In this document: positions 1 through 7,580 of the stretch, piece after piece
How positions within the stretch are numbered: the stretch's first letter is position 1
Layout of the letters: each line of letters starts with the position of its first letter
NCBI GenBank assembly: GCA_046729855.1
Contig: JBKPHM010000031.1
Location: 1-64,000, forward strand
Origin: DATHSY01 sp046729855
GTDB taxonomy: Bacteria; Actinomycetota; UBA4738; HRBIN12
Direction: 5' to 3'
DNA length: 64,000 nt
The notes under the pieces: generated by a model
Told to the model about the DNA's origin: nothing
The model's input: only the letters and a program-made list of their open reading frames with translations
Databases searched by the model: none
Made by a program: the position numbers and the translations under genes

Positions 1-267
1 CTGATCCTTCTGGGCCAAGCAACCGGCGACGACGATCCGCATCCGCGGGTTGCGCAGCTTGAGCGGCCGCAGGTGCCCGAGGTTCCCGTAGAGCCGGTTG
101 TCGGCGTTCTCGCGGATCGCGCACGTGTTGAAGACGACGACCTCCGCGTCGCCCGCCTCCTCGGTCGGCACGTAGCCGTCCTCGGTGAGCAGGCCGGCGA
201 TCCGCTCGGAGTCGTGCTCGTTCATCTGGCACCCGAAGGTGCGCAGCAGGAACCGACGCTCGCTCAT
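1..267 (-). CDS. miaB: tRNA-2-methylthio-N6-dimethylallyladenosine synthase MiaB, N-terminal part
   Basis: This is the N-terminal 89 residues of a radical-SAM methylthiotransferase; the gene runs off the left edge. MiaB adds a methylthio group to i6A at position 37 of tRNAs reading UNN codons. The fragment holds the UPF0004 domain, with the motifs TFGCQMNEHDSE, NTCAIRENA and GCLAQKD. Their cysteines (Cys13, Cys49, Cys83) are the expected ligands of the auxiliary iron-sulfur cluster. The radical-SAM CxxxCxxC motif and the TRAM domain lie outside the window. The ATG lies 10 bp after the rny stop, so it is probably co-transcribed with rny. The family call is secure from these motifs; MiaB rather than MtaB or RimO rests on the NEHDSE and NTCAIRENA wording. 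Confidence 0.93.
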   Translation of the reverse strand, partial: MSERRFLLRTFGCQMNEHDSERIAGLLTEDGYVPTEEAGDAEVVVFNTCAIRENADNRLYGNLGHLRPLKLRNPRMRIVVAGCLAQKDQ

Positions 268-277
268 CGCTCCCAGG

Positions 278-1810
278 CTACCGGGCGTACTCGACCGAGC
301 GGGTCTCGCGAACGACCGTGATCTTGATCTGGCCGGGGTACTGGAGCTCCTCCTCGACCTGCTTGGCGATGTCGCGCGCCATGATCTGCGCCCCCAGGTC
401 GTCGATGTCGGTCGGCTTGACCATTACGCGGACCTCGCGGCCGGCCTGCATCGCGTACACCTTCTCGACCCCGGGATAGCCCGTGCAGATCTCCTCGAGC
501 CGTTCCAGTCGCTTCACGTAGGTCTCGAGCGACTCCCGGCGGGCGCCCGGGCGGCCGCCCGAGATCCCGTCGGCGATCTGCGCGATGACCGCGTCGACCG
601 TCCGCTGCTCCACCTCGCCGTGGTGCGACTCGATGCAGTGGACGACCTCGGGCGACTCCTTCAAGCGTCTTGCGATCTCGGCGCCGATGATCGCGTGCGA
701 GCCCTCGATCTCGTGGGTCACCGCCTTGCCGATGTCGTGCAGCAGCGCGCCGCGCTTGGCGACCCTGCCGTCCAGCCCGAGCTCGTTCGCGATCGCCGCC
801 GCGATGTGCGCCGACTCGACCAGGTGCTTCAGGACGTTCTGCCCGTAGCTCGTCCGGAACTGCAGGCGACCGAGGAGCTTGACGAGCTCGGGGTGCATGT
901 CGGTGATGCCGACGTCCATCACGGCTTCTTCACCGGCGCGCTTGATCTGCTCCTCGATCTCCTTCCGCGACCGTTCGAACGTCTCCTCGATCCGCGCCGG
1001 GTGGATCCGCCCGTCGGAGACGAGCTTCTCGAGCGTCAGCCGAGCCGTCTCGCGACGCACCGGGTCGAAGCACGACAGCACGACCGCCTCCGGCGTGTCG
1101 TCGATGATCAGGTTCACGCCGGTCGCCGCCTCGAACGCCCGGATGTTGCGGCCCTCGCGACCGATGATGCGCCCCTTCATGTCCTCCGACGGCAGGGAGA
1201 ACACGCTCACGGTCGACTCGGCCGTTTGCTCGGAGGCGACCCGCTGGATCGCGAGCGTCACGATCTTCCGAGCGCGTTCCTCCCCCTCCTCACGGGCCCG
1301 CTGTTCGATCTCACGGACCTGGGCCATCGCCGAACGCTTGGCCTCGTCCACGACCTTGGCCATCAGGGCCTCGCGGGCCTCCTGGGACGTCATCCGGGCG
1401 ACCGACTCGAGCTGCTGCCGGTGCTGCTCGGCCGCGTGCTCGAGGCGTTCCCGAACCTTCTGGAGCTGGTTGTCGCGGTCGTCCAGCTCGTCCGCCCGCC
1501 GCTCGAGCTCCGCGAGCTTGCGCTCGAGCGCCTCCTCCTTCTGTGCCTGCCGCAGCTCCTGACGCTGGACCTCGTCCCTGCGGGAGTGGATCTCCTCGTC
1601 GGCGGTCTGCCGCATCGCGCTGATCTCTTGCTTGACCTCGCCCAGGGCCTCGCGGACCAGCTTCTCGGCGTCGCGCTCGGCGTCCAGGACGACGCGCTGC
1701 GCCTTGGCCTCGGCGCTCTGAGCCTGCGACTGGGCGATCGCCTTGCGAGCGACGATCCCGATCCCCACACCGGCGACGAGGGCGGCGATCCCCACCAGCA
1801 CCGCTTCCAT
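278..1810 (-). CDS. rny: Ribonuclease Y
   Basis: Membrane-anchored endoribonuclease that starts mRNA decay, 510 residues, the usual family length. Order of parts: one N-terminal membrane segment (about residues 3-22), a long charged coiled coil (about 25-200), a KH RNA-binding domain with GRIIGREGRNIRAFE (about 213-227), and an HD metal-dependent phosphodiesterase domain with LLHDIGKA (His358-Asp359). The ATG is preceded by a GGAGG site seven bases upstream. An intrinsic terminator hairpin lies just ahead of that site. RNase Y in an actinobacterial-looking genome argues against a typical Actinomycetia member, where RNase E dominates. It follows recX and precedes miaB. Confidence 0.96.
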   Translation of the reverse strand: MEAVLVGIAALVAGVGIGIVARKAIAQSQAQSAEAKAQRVVLDAERDAEKLVREALGEVKQEISAMRQTADEEIHSRRDEVQRQELRQAQKEEALERKLAELERRADELDDRDNQLQKVRERLEHAAEQHRQQLESVARMTSQEAREALMAKVVDEAKRSAMAQVREIEQRAREEGEERARKIVTLAIQRVASEQTAESTVSVFSLPSEDMKGRIIGREGRNIRAFEAATGVNLIIDDTPEAVVLSCFDPVRRETARLTLEKLVSDGRIHPARIEETFERSRKEIEEQIKRAGEEAVMDVGITDMHPELVKLLGRLQFRTSYGQNVLKHLVESAHIAAAIANELGLDGRVAKRGALLHDIGKAVTHEIEGSHAIIGAEIARRLKESPEVVHCIESHHGEVEQRTVDAVIAQIADGISGGRPGARRESLETYVKRLERLEEICTGYPGVEKVYAMQAGREVRVMVKPTDIDDLGAQIMARDIAKQVEEELQYPGQIKITVVRETRSVEYAR

Positions 1811-1830
1811 CTCGTTGCCTCCATATATGC

Positions 1831-1872
1831 GAAAAGGCCGAACCGAGGCCCTTCCAGGGCCTGTCCGGCCTT
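1831..1872 (-). terminator. Intrinsic terminator or attenuator in the rny leader
   Basis: On the minus strand an outer stem AAGGCCG/CGGCCTT encloses an inner stem AGGCCC/GGGCCT with a five-base loop, followed by a short T tract (TTTTC). The structure ends about 20 bases before the rny ATG and right in front of its GGAGG site, so no promoter can fit between them. It may end recX transcripts, or act as a leader attenuator of rny. The remaining 195 bases up to the recX stop (1873-2068) contain no gene I recognise and would hold the rny promoter and leader. Confidence 0.55.
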
Positions 1873-2068
1873 GCGCTCAGGAGGCGGGAACGACTAGGTC
1901 GTCAAGGACCGTCTGGGCCCTCGCCGGCCTCCCCGTGGCTCTTCTACCTGCGGTTCCGTTGGCTTCACAGATGCTCGGTGAACGCTCGTCGAACAGTTCT
2001 GGTCCTGGAAAGTCCTTCTCCACGCAATGTACGGCCTGTAGCCCCGAGAGGCAAGGGTGATCGGCGGC

Positions 2069-2539
2069 CTACGGCTCGTCCCCGGCCGGCGCGTCCAGCG
2101 CCCGGGCCGCCGCTCCCCGAGCCGACGAGGTGTCATAGCCGCGCCGGACCAGGGATGAGACCAGGCGGCGGTAGGCGGTCTCGCGCGGCACGGACGCGAG
2201 CCGCGCGGCACGCTGCGAGGCGACCCGGTCGAGCCGCGCCTCGTCCTCGTCCACCATGTCGGCCAAGGCTCCCTCGATCGTCTGTCGATCGACCCCCTTG
2301 GCGGCAAGCGCCGCCCGTACCGCCCGGCTGCCCTGGAGCCGCCGCGTCACGGCGTGCTCGGCGAACTGGGTCGCGAACCGGGCGTCGTCGACGAGCCCGA
2401 CCTCCTCGAGCCGTTGGAGCTCGCCGGCGACCTCGTCCGGCTCGAACCCGGCCCTGAGAAGCCGCATCTCGAGTTCCCGGCGGGTCCGTGGCCGGACCGA
2501 TAGGAGCCGGAGGGCGCGGTCGTGACAGGACAGGCGCAT
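2069..2539 (-). CDS. recX: Regulatory protein RecX
   Basis: RecX binds RecA filaments and inhibits recombinase and coprotease activity. The 156 residues are the short actinobacterial form, built of three-helix repeats. Characteristic wording includes ALRLLSVRPRTRRELEMRL near the N terminus and RLVSSLVRRGYD near the C terminus. The open frame continues upstream into recA, but the ATG at 2539, 16 bp after the recA stop, gives the expected start; a GTG three codons further up is an alternative. It lies directly behind recA and should be SOS-induced with it from the LexA-controlled recA promoter. Confidence 0.9.
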   Translation of the reverse strand: MRLSCHDRALRLLSVRPRTRRELEMRLLRAGFEPDEVAGELQRLEEVGLVDDARFATQFAEHAVTRRLQGSRAVRAALAAKGVDRQTIEGALADMVDEDEARLDRVASQRAARLASVPRETAYRRLVSSLVRRGYDTSSARGAAARALDAPAGDEP

Positions 2540-2555
2540 GCCGCCCACGCCGGGC

Positions 2556-3665
<1,110 letters not shown>

Positions 3666-3851
3666 ATCGGAAGCCCCTTTCTTCCCCCGCGCCCACCCGG
3701 CGACCGCCCGGGCGAGCTCCTCCTCGCCGGTGGCTATCGCTCGCGCCCACGGCGCTCGCTTCGTGAGCCCTCGATCCTCCCTGACGTCGCGCACGCTACC
3801 GCGAAGGTCCGACATGCATTACACCCCTGTAGTTACGTTCCCGCAACCCCG

Positions 3852-3880
3852 ACGGTACTCGAACACGTGTTCGAGGTCAA
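3852..3880 (-). promoter_or_regulatory. recA promoter with LexA (SOS) box in the spacer
   Basis: Read on the minus strand, a -35 element TTGACC (3875-3880) and a -10 element TACCGT (3852-3857) are separated by exactly 17 bp. That spacer is the palindrome TCGAACACGTGTTCGA plus one base. The full 18-bp inverted repeat CTCGAACACGTGTTCGAG (3858-3875) matches the mycobacterial-type SOS consensus, TCGAAC-N4-GTTCGA. LexA bound here would block RNA polymerase directly. The predicted leader to the recA ATG is about 180 bases and contains no convincing gene. Confidence 0.9.
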
Positions 3881-3906
3881 CCATCGGGCTCGAAGTTGGA
3901 CGAGCG

Positions 3907-4485
3907 TCAGCCGCCGAGGGGAAAGGTGGCGACGGCCGTATAGATGGGCGCGGGACGCTGCACCTGGCTCCGGAACAGCACGACGTCGTCGATCGTGAAC
4001 GACTCCGAATGGACGTTGGTCGGGAGTTCGCCGAGCGGCACGGGCGGGTCGAAGCGGGCGACGGTGAGGTGCGGGGTGAAGGCCCGCTTCTCCGGAGCGA
4101 ACTCGCGGGCGAGAGCCCCGTCCAGCGCGGTCGCCAGCTCGGTCAACCGGCCGGCCGCGTCGTCCAGACCCGCCCACAGAACGCGGCCGCGACGTTCCGA
4201 CGGGAACGCCCCGAGGCCCTCCACCCGCGTCTCGCACGGCTGTGCCGCGGTGGCGACCCCGCCGATCGTCTCCGTCACCCAGTCGACGAGCCTCGGATAG
4301 GTCGAGCCGAGGAACTTCAGCGTCACGTGCTGGTTCCGTTTCGGCACCCACTTGGCGCGCGGGTAGGTCTCCCGCACCGGCGCGACCGCCTCCTCGACCA
4401 GGTCCCGGACCTCCTCGGGGATCTCGATCGCTACGAAGAGTCGGAGCGGCTTGGCGCCCGGACGCGCCGCACGATCGCGGGCCAT
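3907..4485 (-). CDS. thpR: RNA 2',3'-cyclic phosphodiesterase (ThpR/LigT family)
   Basis: A 192-residue 2H-family phosphoesterase that opens 2',3'-cyclic phosphates on RNA or nucleotides to 2'-phosphates. Two HxTx motifs define the active site: HVTLKFLG in the first half and HLTVARFD in the second. The start LRLFVAIEIPEEV is typical of the family. The ATG at 4485 shares one base with the cinA stop (TGATG), which fixes the start; the longer open frame upstream is a shadow of cinA. It is probably translated by coupling after cinA. An RtcB ligase, another enzyme of RNA-end repair, lies about 10 kb away. Confidence 0.92.
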   Translation of the reverse strand: MARDRAARPGAKPLRLFVAIEIPEEVRDLVEEAVAPVRETYPRAKWVPKRNQHVTLKFLGSTYPRLVDWVTETIGGVATAAQPCETRVEGLGAFPSERRGRVLWAGLDDAAGRLTELATALDGALAREFAPEKRAFTPHLTVARFDPPVPLGELPTNVHSESFTIDDVVLFRSQVQRPAPIYTAVATFPLGG

Positions 4486-5747
4486 CAGACGAGGCTCCGG
4501 CCGGTAGGTAGGGCCGCCCCAACTAGGTACCGGCGGAGCAGGTCGAGGGCTGCCTGCTCGGCCCACCGACGGACGATCGCGCGGTCGGCGGGCGCCGTGA
4601 TCGACCGCGCATGGCGCACGTCGTCGGCGTCGAGCCCGATCCAGACGAGGCCGACCTCCGCTCCGTCGTGCGGCTCCGGTCCGGCCGCACCCGTCAGCGA
4701 CAGGCCGATGTCGGCGCCGAGCGCCCGTCGCGCGCCGGCGGCCATCTCCCGCGCACATGCTTCGCTGACGACCCCCTCGCGTTCGATCGTGTCCGGCGAG
4801 ACACCGAGCAGGTCGCGCTTCGCGTCGGCGGTGTACGCGACGATGCCGCCACGGAAGTACGTCGACGAACCCGCGACCGACGTGATCCGGAACGCGACCC
4901 CGCCGCCCGTGAGCGACTCGGCAAGCGCGAGCGTTCGGCGTCGTTCGGCCAGGAGCCCCCCGACGACGACCTCGAGATCCTGATCGTCCGTGCCGATGAC
5001 GGCGTCGCCGAGCCTGCGCACGACCACGTCCGCGACGGGAGCGATCAGCTCCTCGGCTTCGCTGAGCGACGAGGCCTTGGCCGTGAGGCGTACCTTCACC
5101 TCTCCGCCGCCGGCGAGAAACGCGACGGTCGGGTTCGACGAACCGTGGAAGACGTCATCGAGCAGCTCCGCAATCTTGGACTCGGAGATGCCGACGCAGC
5201 GCACGATCCGCGACGCGATGCCACTCGGGCCGACCTCCGCCGCGAGCTCGGGCAGGATCGTGTCCTCCATCATCTCCTGCATCTCGACCGGGACGCCTGG
5301 CAGCGCGTAGATCCGCGCGCGACCGACCTCGACCACGAGACCCGGCGCGGTGCCGCGACGCGGCGTGATCGCCCGCCCGCCCTCGGGCACGTCCGCCTGA
5401 CGCAGGTTTGACTCGGGCATCTCGCGGCGCATCGTCGCGAACCGCTGGCGGATCGCGGCCGCGATCTCGGGCATCCGGACAAGACGGACGCCCGCGACCT
5501 CCGCGATCGCTTCCCGCGTGATGTCGTCCTGCGTCGGGCCGAGCCCGCCCGTCACGAGCACCACGTCCGAACGCGAGACCGCTAGCCACAGGGCCTCGAC
5601 GATCCGGCCGTGGTTGTCGCCGACGACCTGGTGATACAGCACGTCGACGCCGATCTCGGCGAGCCGCTGCGCGATCCACCGCGCGTTGGTGTCGGCGATC
5701 TGCCCGAGGAGCAGCTCCGTGCCGACGCCGACCGTCTCGGCGCGCAC
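4485..5747 (-). CDS. cinA: CinA family protein, nicotinamide-nucleotide amidohydrolase
   Basis: A 420-residue two-domain protein. The N-terminal half is a MoaB/MogA-like (COG1058) domain beginning AETVGVGTELLLGQIADTN and including TGGLGPTQDDITR. The C-terminal half is the CinA/PncC deamidase domain, with LAESLTGGGVAFRITSVAGS and SLTGAAGPEPHDG. PncC domains hydrolyse NMN to nicotinate mononucleotide in pyridine-nucleotide salvage; COG1058 domains can have ADP-ribose pyrophosphatase activity. In Gram-positives cinA often neighbours recA and belongs to competence regulons, and dprA and comM occur later in this window. It lies one base after the RodZ-like gene and overlaps thpR. Confidence 0.93.
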   Translation of the reverse strand: MRAETVGVGTELLLGQIADTNARWIAQRLAEIGVDVLYHQVVGDNHGRIVEALWLAVSRSDVVLVTGGLGPTQDDITREAIAEVAGVRLVRMPEIAAAIRQRFATMRREMPESNLRQADVPEGGRAITPRRGTAPGLVVEVGRARIYALPGVPVEMQEMMEDTILPELAAEVGPSGIASRIVRCVGISESKIAELLDDVFHGSSNPTVAFLAGGGEVKVRLTAKASSLSEAEELIAPVADVVVRRLGDAVIGTDDQDLEVVVGGLLAERRRTLALAESLTGGGVAFRITSVAGSSTYFRGGIVAYTADAKRDLLGVSPDTIEREGVVSEACAREMAAGARRALGADIGLSLTGAAGPEPHDGAEVGLVWIGLDADDVRHARSITAPADRAIVRRWAEQAALDLLRRYLVGAALPTGRSLV

Positions 5748-5748
5748 G

Positions 5749-6447
5749 TCAGCCCGTGGACGGGGACGACGTGTCGTAGGTGAACAGCCGCGACCACGAT
5801 CGATCGACGTCGCCCGGGAACCCCATATCGACCCCGTTGACGACGACGCTCGTCAGGCCGCCGCGGGCGAGCGTGATCCGAAGGCTCTGGACGCCCGTGA
5901 ACGCGCGACTCTCACCGTCGCTCAAGGTGAGCGTCTGCGGCGACGCCCCATCGACGACGACAGTGACGTCGACGTCTTCGACCGCCGTCAGGCTCACCTC
6001 GATCGGCCGCGTCGGCGCCTCCGCCGTGACGTCGGCGAGTGTGGCAGGTGGCGGCGTGGATTCGCGCGTCGAGAGCACGCCGAACGCCGTCGCGACGATC
6101 AGGACCGTCGCCACGATCATCAGCAGCAGCACGTGGTTGTCGCGGCGACGGAGCGCGCCGATCACCGGCTCCGCGGACGGCGGCGCGGGCGGAGCCGTCG
6201 GCTCGTCGCCGGCGACCCGTTCGTACTCCGAGATCACGCCGTCCGGTGAGAGTCCGAGGTAACCGGCGTACGACCGCAGCGTCCCGCGGACGTAGACGTC
6301 GCCGAGGAGCCGGCCGAAGTCCTCCGCCTCCAAGGCACGGATGAATTCGGGCCGGATCCGCGTGTCTCTGCTCGCCTCGTCGATCGTGACGCCGCGATCC
6401 GTGCGCGCCCTGCGGAGCGCGGACCCGACCCTGGTTGTTCGTTGCAC
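5749..6447 (-). CDS. RodZ-like helix-turn-helix membrane protein
   Basis: This 232-residue protein has an N-terminal HTH_25 domain (about residues 8-75, with GSALRRARTDRGVTIDEASRDTR broken into helices as in RodZ), a proline/alanine linker, one membrane helix near 104-125, and an extracytoplasmic DUF4115-like beta domain. RodZ links MreB and the elongation machinery to the membrane; no MreB is in the window, so a cell-shape role is inferred from architecture only. The GTG start has AGGTGG five bases upstream and a divergent promoter region shared with ppa. cinA and thpR follow almost without gap, suggesting one operon. Confidence 0.82.
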   Translation of the reverse strand: MQRTTRVGSALRRARTDRGVTIDEASRDTRIRPEFIRALEAEDFGRLLGDVYVRGTLRSYAGYLGLSPDGVISEYERVAGDEPTAPPAPPSAEPVIGALRRRDNHVLLLMIVATVLIVATAFGVLSTRESTPPPATLADVTAEAPTRPIEVSLTAVEDVDVTVVVDGASPQTLTLSDGESRAFTGVQSLRITLARGGLTSVVVNGVDMGFPGDVDRSWSRLFTYDTSSPSTG

Positions 6448-6482
6448 GCAACCACCTGCCAGTTCTCGTCAGCGGTCCGCTG

Positions 6483-6511
6483 ATTCTAGTCACAGGTGAG
6501 GCGGCTAGACT
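6483..6511. promoter_or_regulatory. Divergent promoters for the RodZ-like gene and ppa
   Basis: Two -10-like boxes face away from each other in the 70-bp gap. TAGAAT on the minus strand (6483-6488) would give the RodZ-like gene a leader of about 30 bases with an AGGTGG ribosome site. TAGACT on the plus strand (6506-6511) lies six bases before the ppa GTG, the spacing of a leaderless transcript. Clear -35 boxes are not visible. Confidence 0.55.
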
Positions 6512-6517
6512 TCGCGC

Positions 6518-7015
6518 GTGGCCGGCGACGACGTGGTCCGCGTGGTCGTGGAGATCCCCAAGGGCTCCCGCAACAAGTACGAGCTCGACCCAGAGACGGG
6601 CCGGATCACGCTCGATCGCATGCTCTTCACGTCGATGCAGTACCCGGCCGACTACGGCTTCATCGAGGGCACGCTCGGCGGCGACGGCGACACGCTCGAC
6701 GCGCTGGTGTTCGTGGGCGAGTCGACGTTCCCCGGCTGCGTGATCCGAGCCCGCCCCGTCGGCCTGTTCCGGATGCGTGACGAAAAGGGCGATGACGAGA
6801 AGATCCTGTGCGTGCCGCTCAGAGACCCGATGTGGTCGCACGTGCAGGAGCTCGAAGATCTCAACCCAAACCTGCTAAACGAGATCGAGCACTTCTTCCA
6901 GGTCTACAAGGAGCTGGAGGACAAGGACGTCGCGACCGAAGGCTTCGGGGGCCGGGCCGAGGCGCTCGCGGTGATCGGCGACGCGCGTCGTCGCGCCCAG
7001 ACGACACCGCGCTGA
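6518..7015 (+). CDS. ppa: Inorganic pyrophosphatase
   Basis: A 165-residue family I pyrophosphatase that hydrolyses PPi to two phosphates and so drives biosynthetic reactions. Diagnostic motifs: VVVEIPKGSRNKYELD at the N terminus, DYGFIEGTLGGDGDTLDALV holding the metal-binding aspartates, and KILCVP. The start is GTG with no ribosome-binding site; TAGACT ends six bases before it, so the mRNA is probably leaderless. It is transcribed alone, divergent from the RodZ-like gene and convergent with the cyclic-nucleotide-binding gene. Confidence 0.97.
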   Translation: MAGDDVVRVVVEIPKGSRNKYELDPETGRITLDRMLFTSMQYPADYGFIEGTLGGDGDTLDALVFVGESTFPGCVIRARPVGLFRMRDEKGDDEKILCVPLRDPMWSHVQELEDLNPNLLNEIEHFFQVYKELEDKDVATEGFGGRAEALAVIGDARRRAQTTPR

Positions 7016-7024
7016 GCGCTCTCG

Positions 7025-7498
7025 TCAGGCGCTCGGGCGTTCGGCCTCGGAGAGCCGCCGCGCGACGTACGCGAGCATCGCCAGCGCGATGGACGGCTCC
7101 TCGCGCAACACCTTCTGGAGGTTCCTCGCAGACAGCACCACGCAGGTCGTCGGGGCCGTCGCCACGACCGTCGCCGTCCTTGGCGTCCCGCCGAGCACCG
7201 CCAGCTCTCCGAAGAACCGCCCCACCTCCAGCCGCCCGATCGTCCGACCGCCCCGCACGATCTTGGCCTGGCCCTCGGCAATCACGTAGAAGACCGAACC
7301 GGCGTGCCCCTCCTTCACGATCTCTTCGCCCGGATCGAAGTCGAGGACCGCCGACACGGCGACCACCCGCTTCAGGTGCCTCGGCTGGAGGGAGGCGAAC
7401 AGCGGGGTGCGCGCCAGGATGTCTAGCCGCTCCGCCTCCTTCTTTCGCAGAAGGGCCCTGCGCCGGTCCACCGTGGGCGCATGCGTCCAGCTGCTCAT
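7025..7498 (-). CDS. Cyclic nucleotide-binding domain protein, no DNA-binding domain
   Basis: A 157-residue protein that is essentially a single cNMP-binding beta roll. LARTPLFASLQPRHLKRV opens the domain, GEEIVKEGHAGSVFYVIAEG is the central strand region, and GRFFGELAVLGGTPRTATV is the phosphate-binding cassette (GELA plus the downstream arginine), which suggests it can bind cAMP or cGMP. No CRP-type winged helix follows, so it is not a classical CRP regulator. The ATG at 7498 has an AGGGTGGG site; a start seven codons upstream is possible. It is convergent with ppa and lies 82 bp upstream of the ftsK start-distal end. Its partner is unknown. Confidence 0.82.
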   Translation of the reverse strand: MSSWTHAPTVDRRRALLRKKEAERLDILARTPLFASLQPRHLKRVVAVSAVLDFDPGEEIVKEGHAGSVFYVIAEGQAKIVRGGRTIGRLEVGRFFGELAVLGGTPRTATVVATAPTTCVVLSARNLQKVLREEPSIALAMLAYVARRLSEAERPSA

Positions 7499-7580
7499 CG
7501 GGTGCCCACCCTGCCACACCCACGCATCCGCGTCGAACGGATCCCCAAGATCCTACGGACAAGCATTCGACAGAGGGCGC

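Noticed and set aside
185..1897. 570-codon open frame on the plus strand opposite rny
   Set aside because: Antisense shadow caused by high GC; its protein is R/D/L-rich without any family motif, while rny is certain.
3666..3815. 50-residue upstream extension of recA
   Set aside because: Not RecA-like; the ATG at 3665 has the ribosome-binding site and canonical N terminus. The region is the SOS leader.
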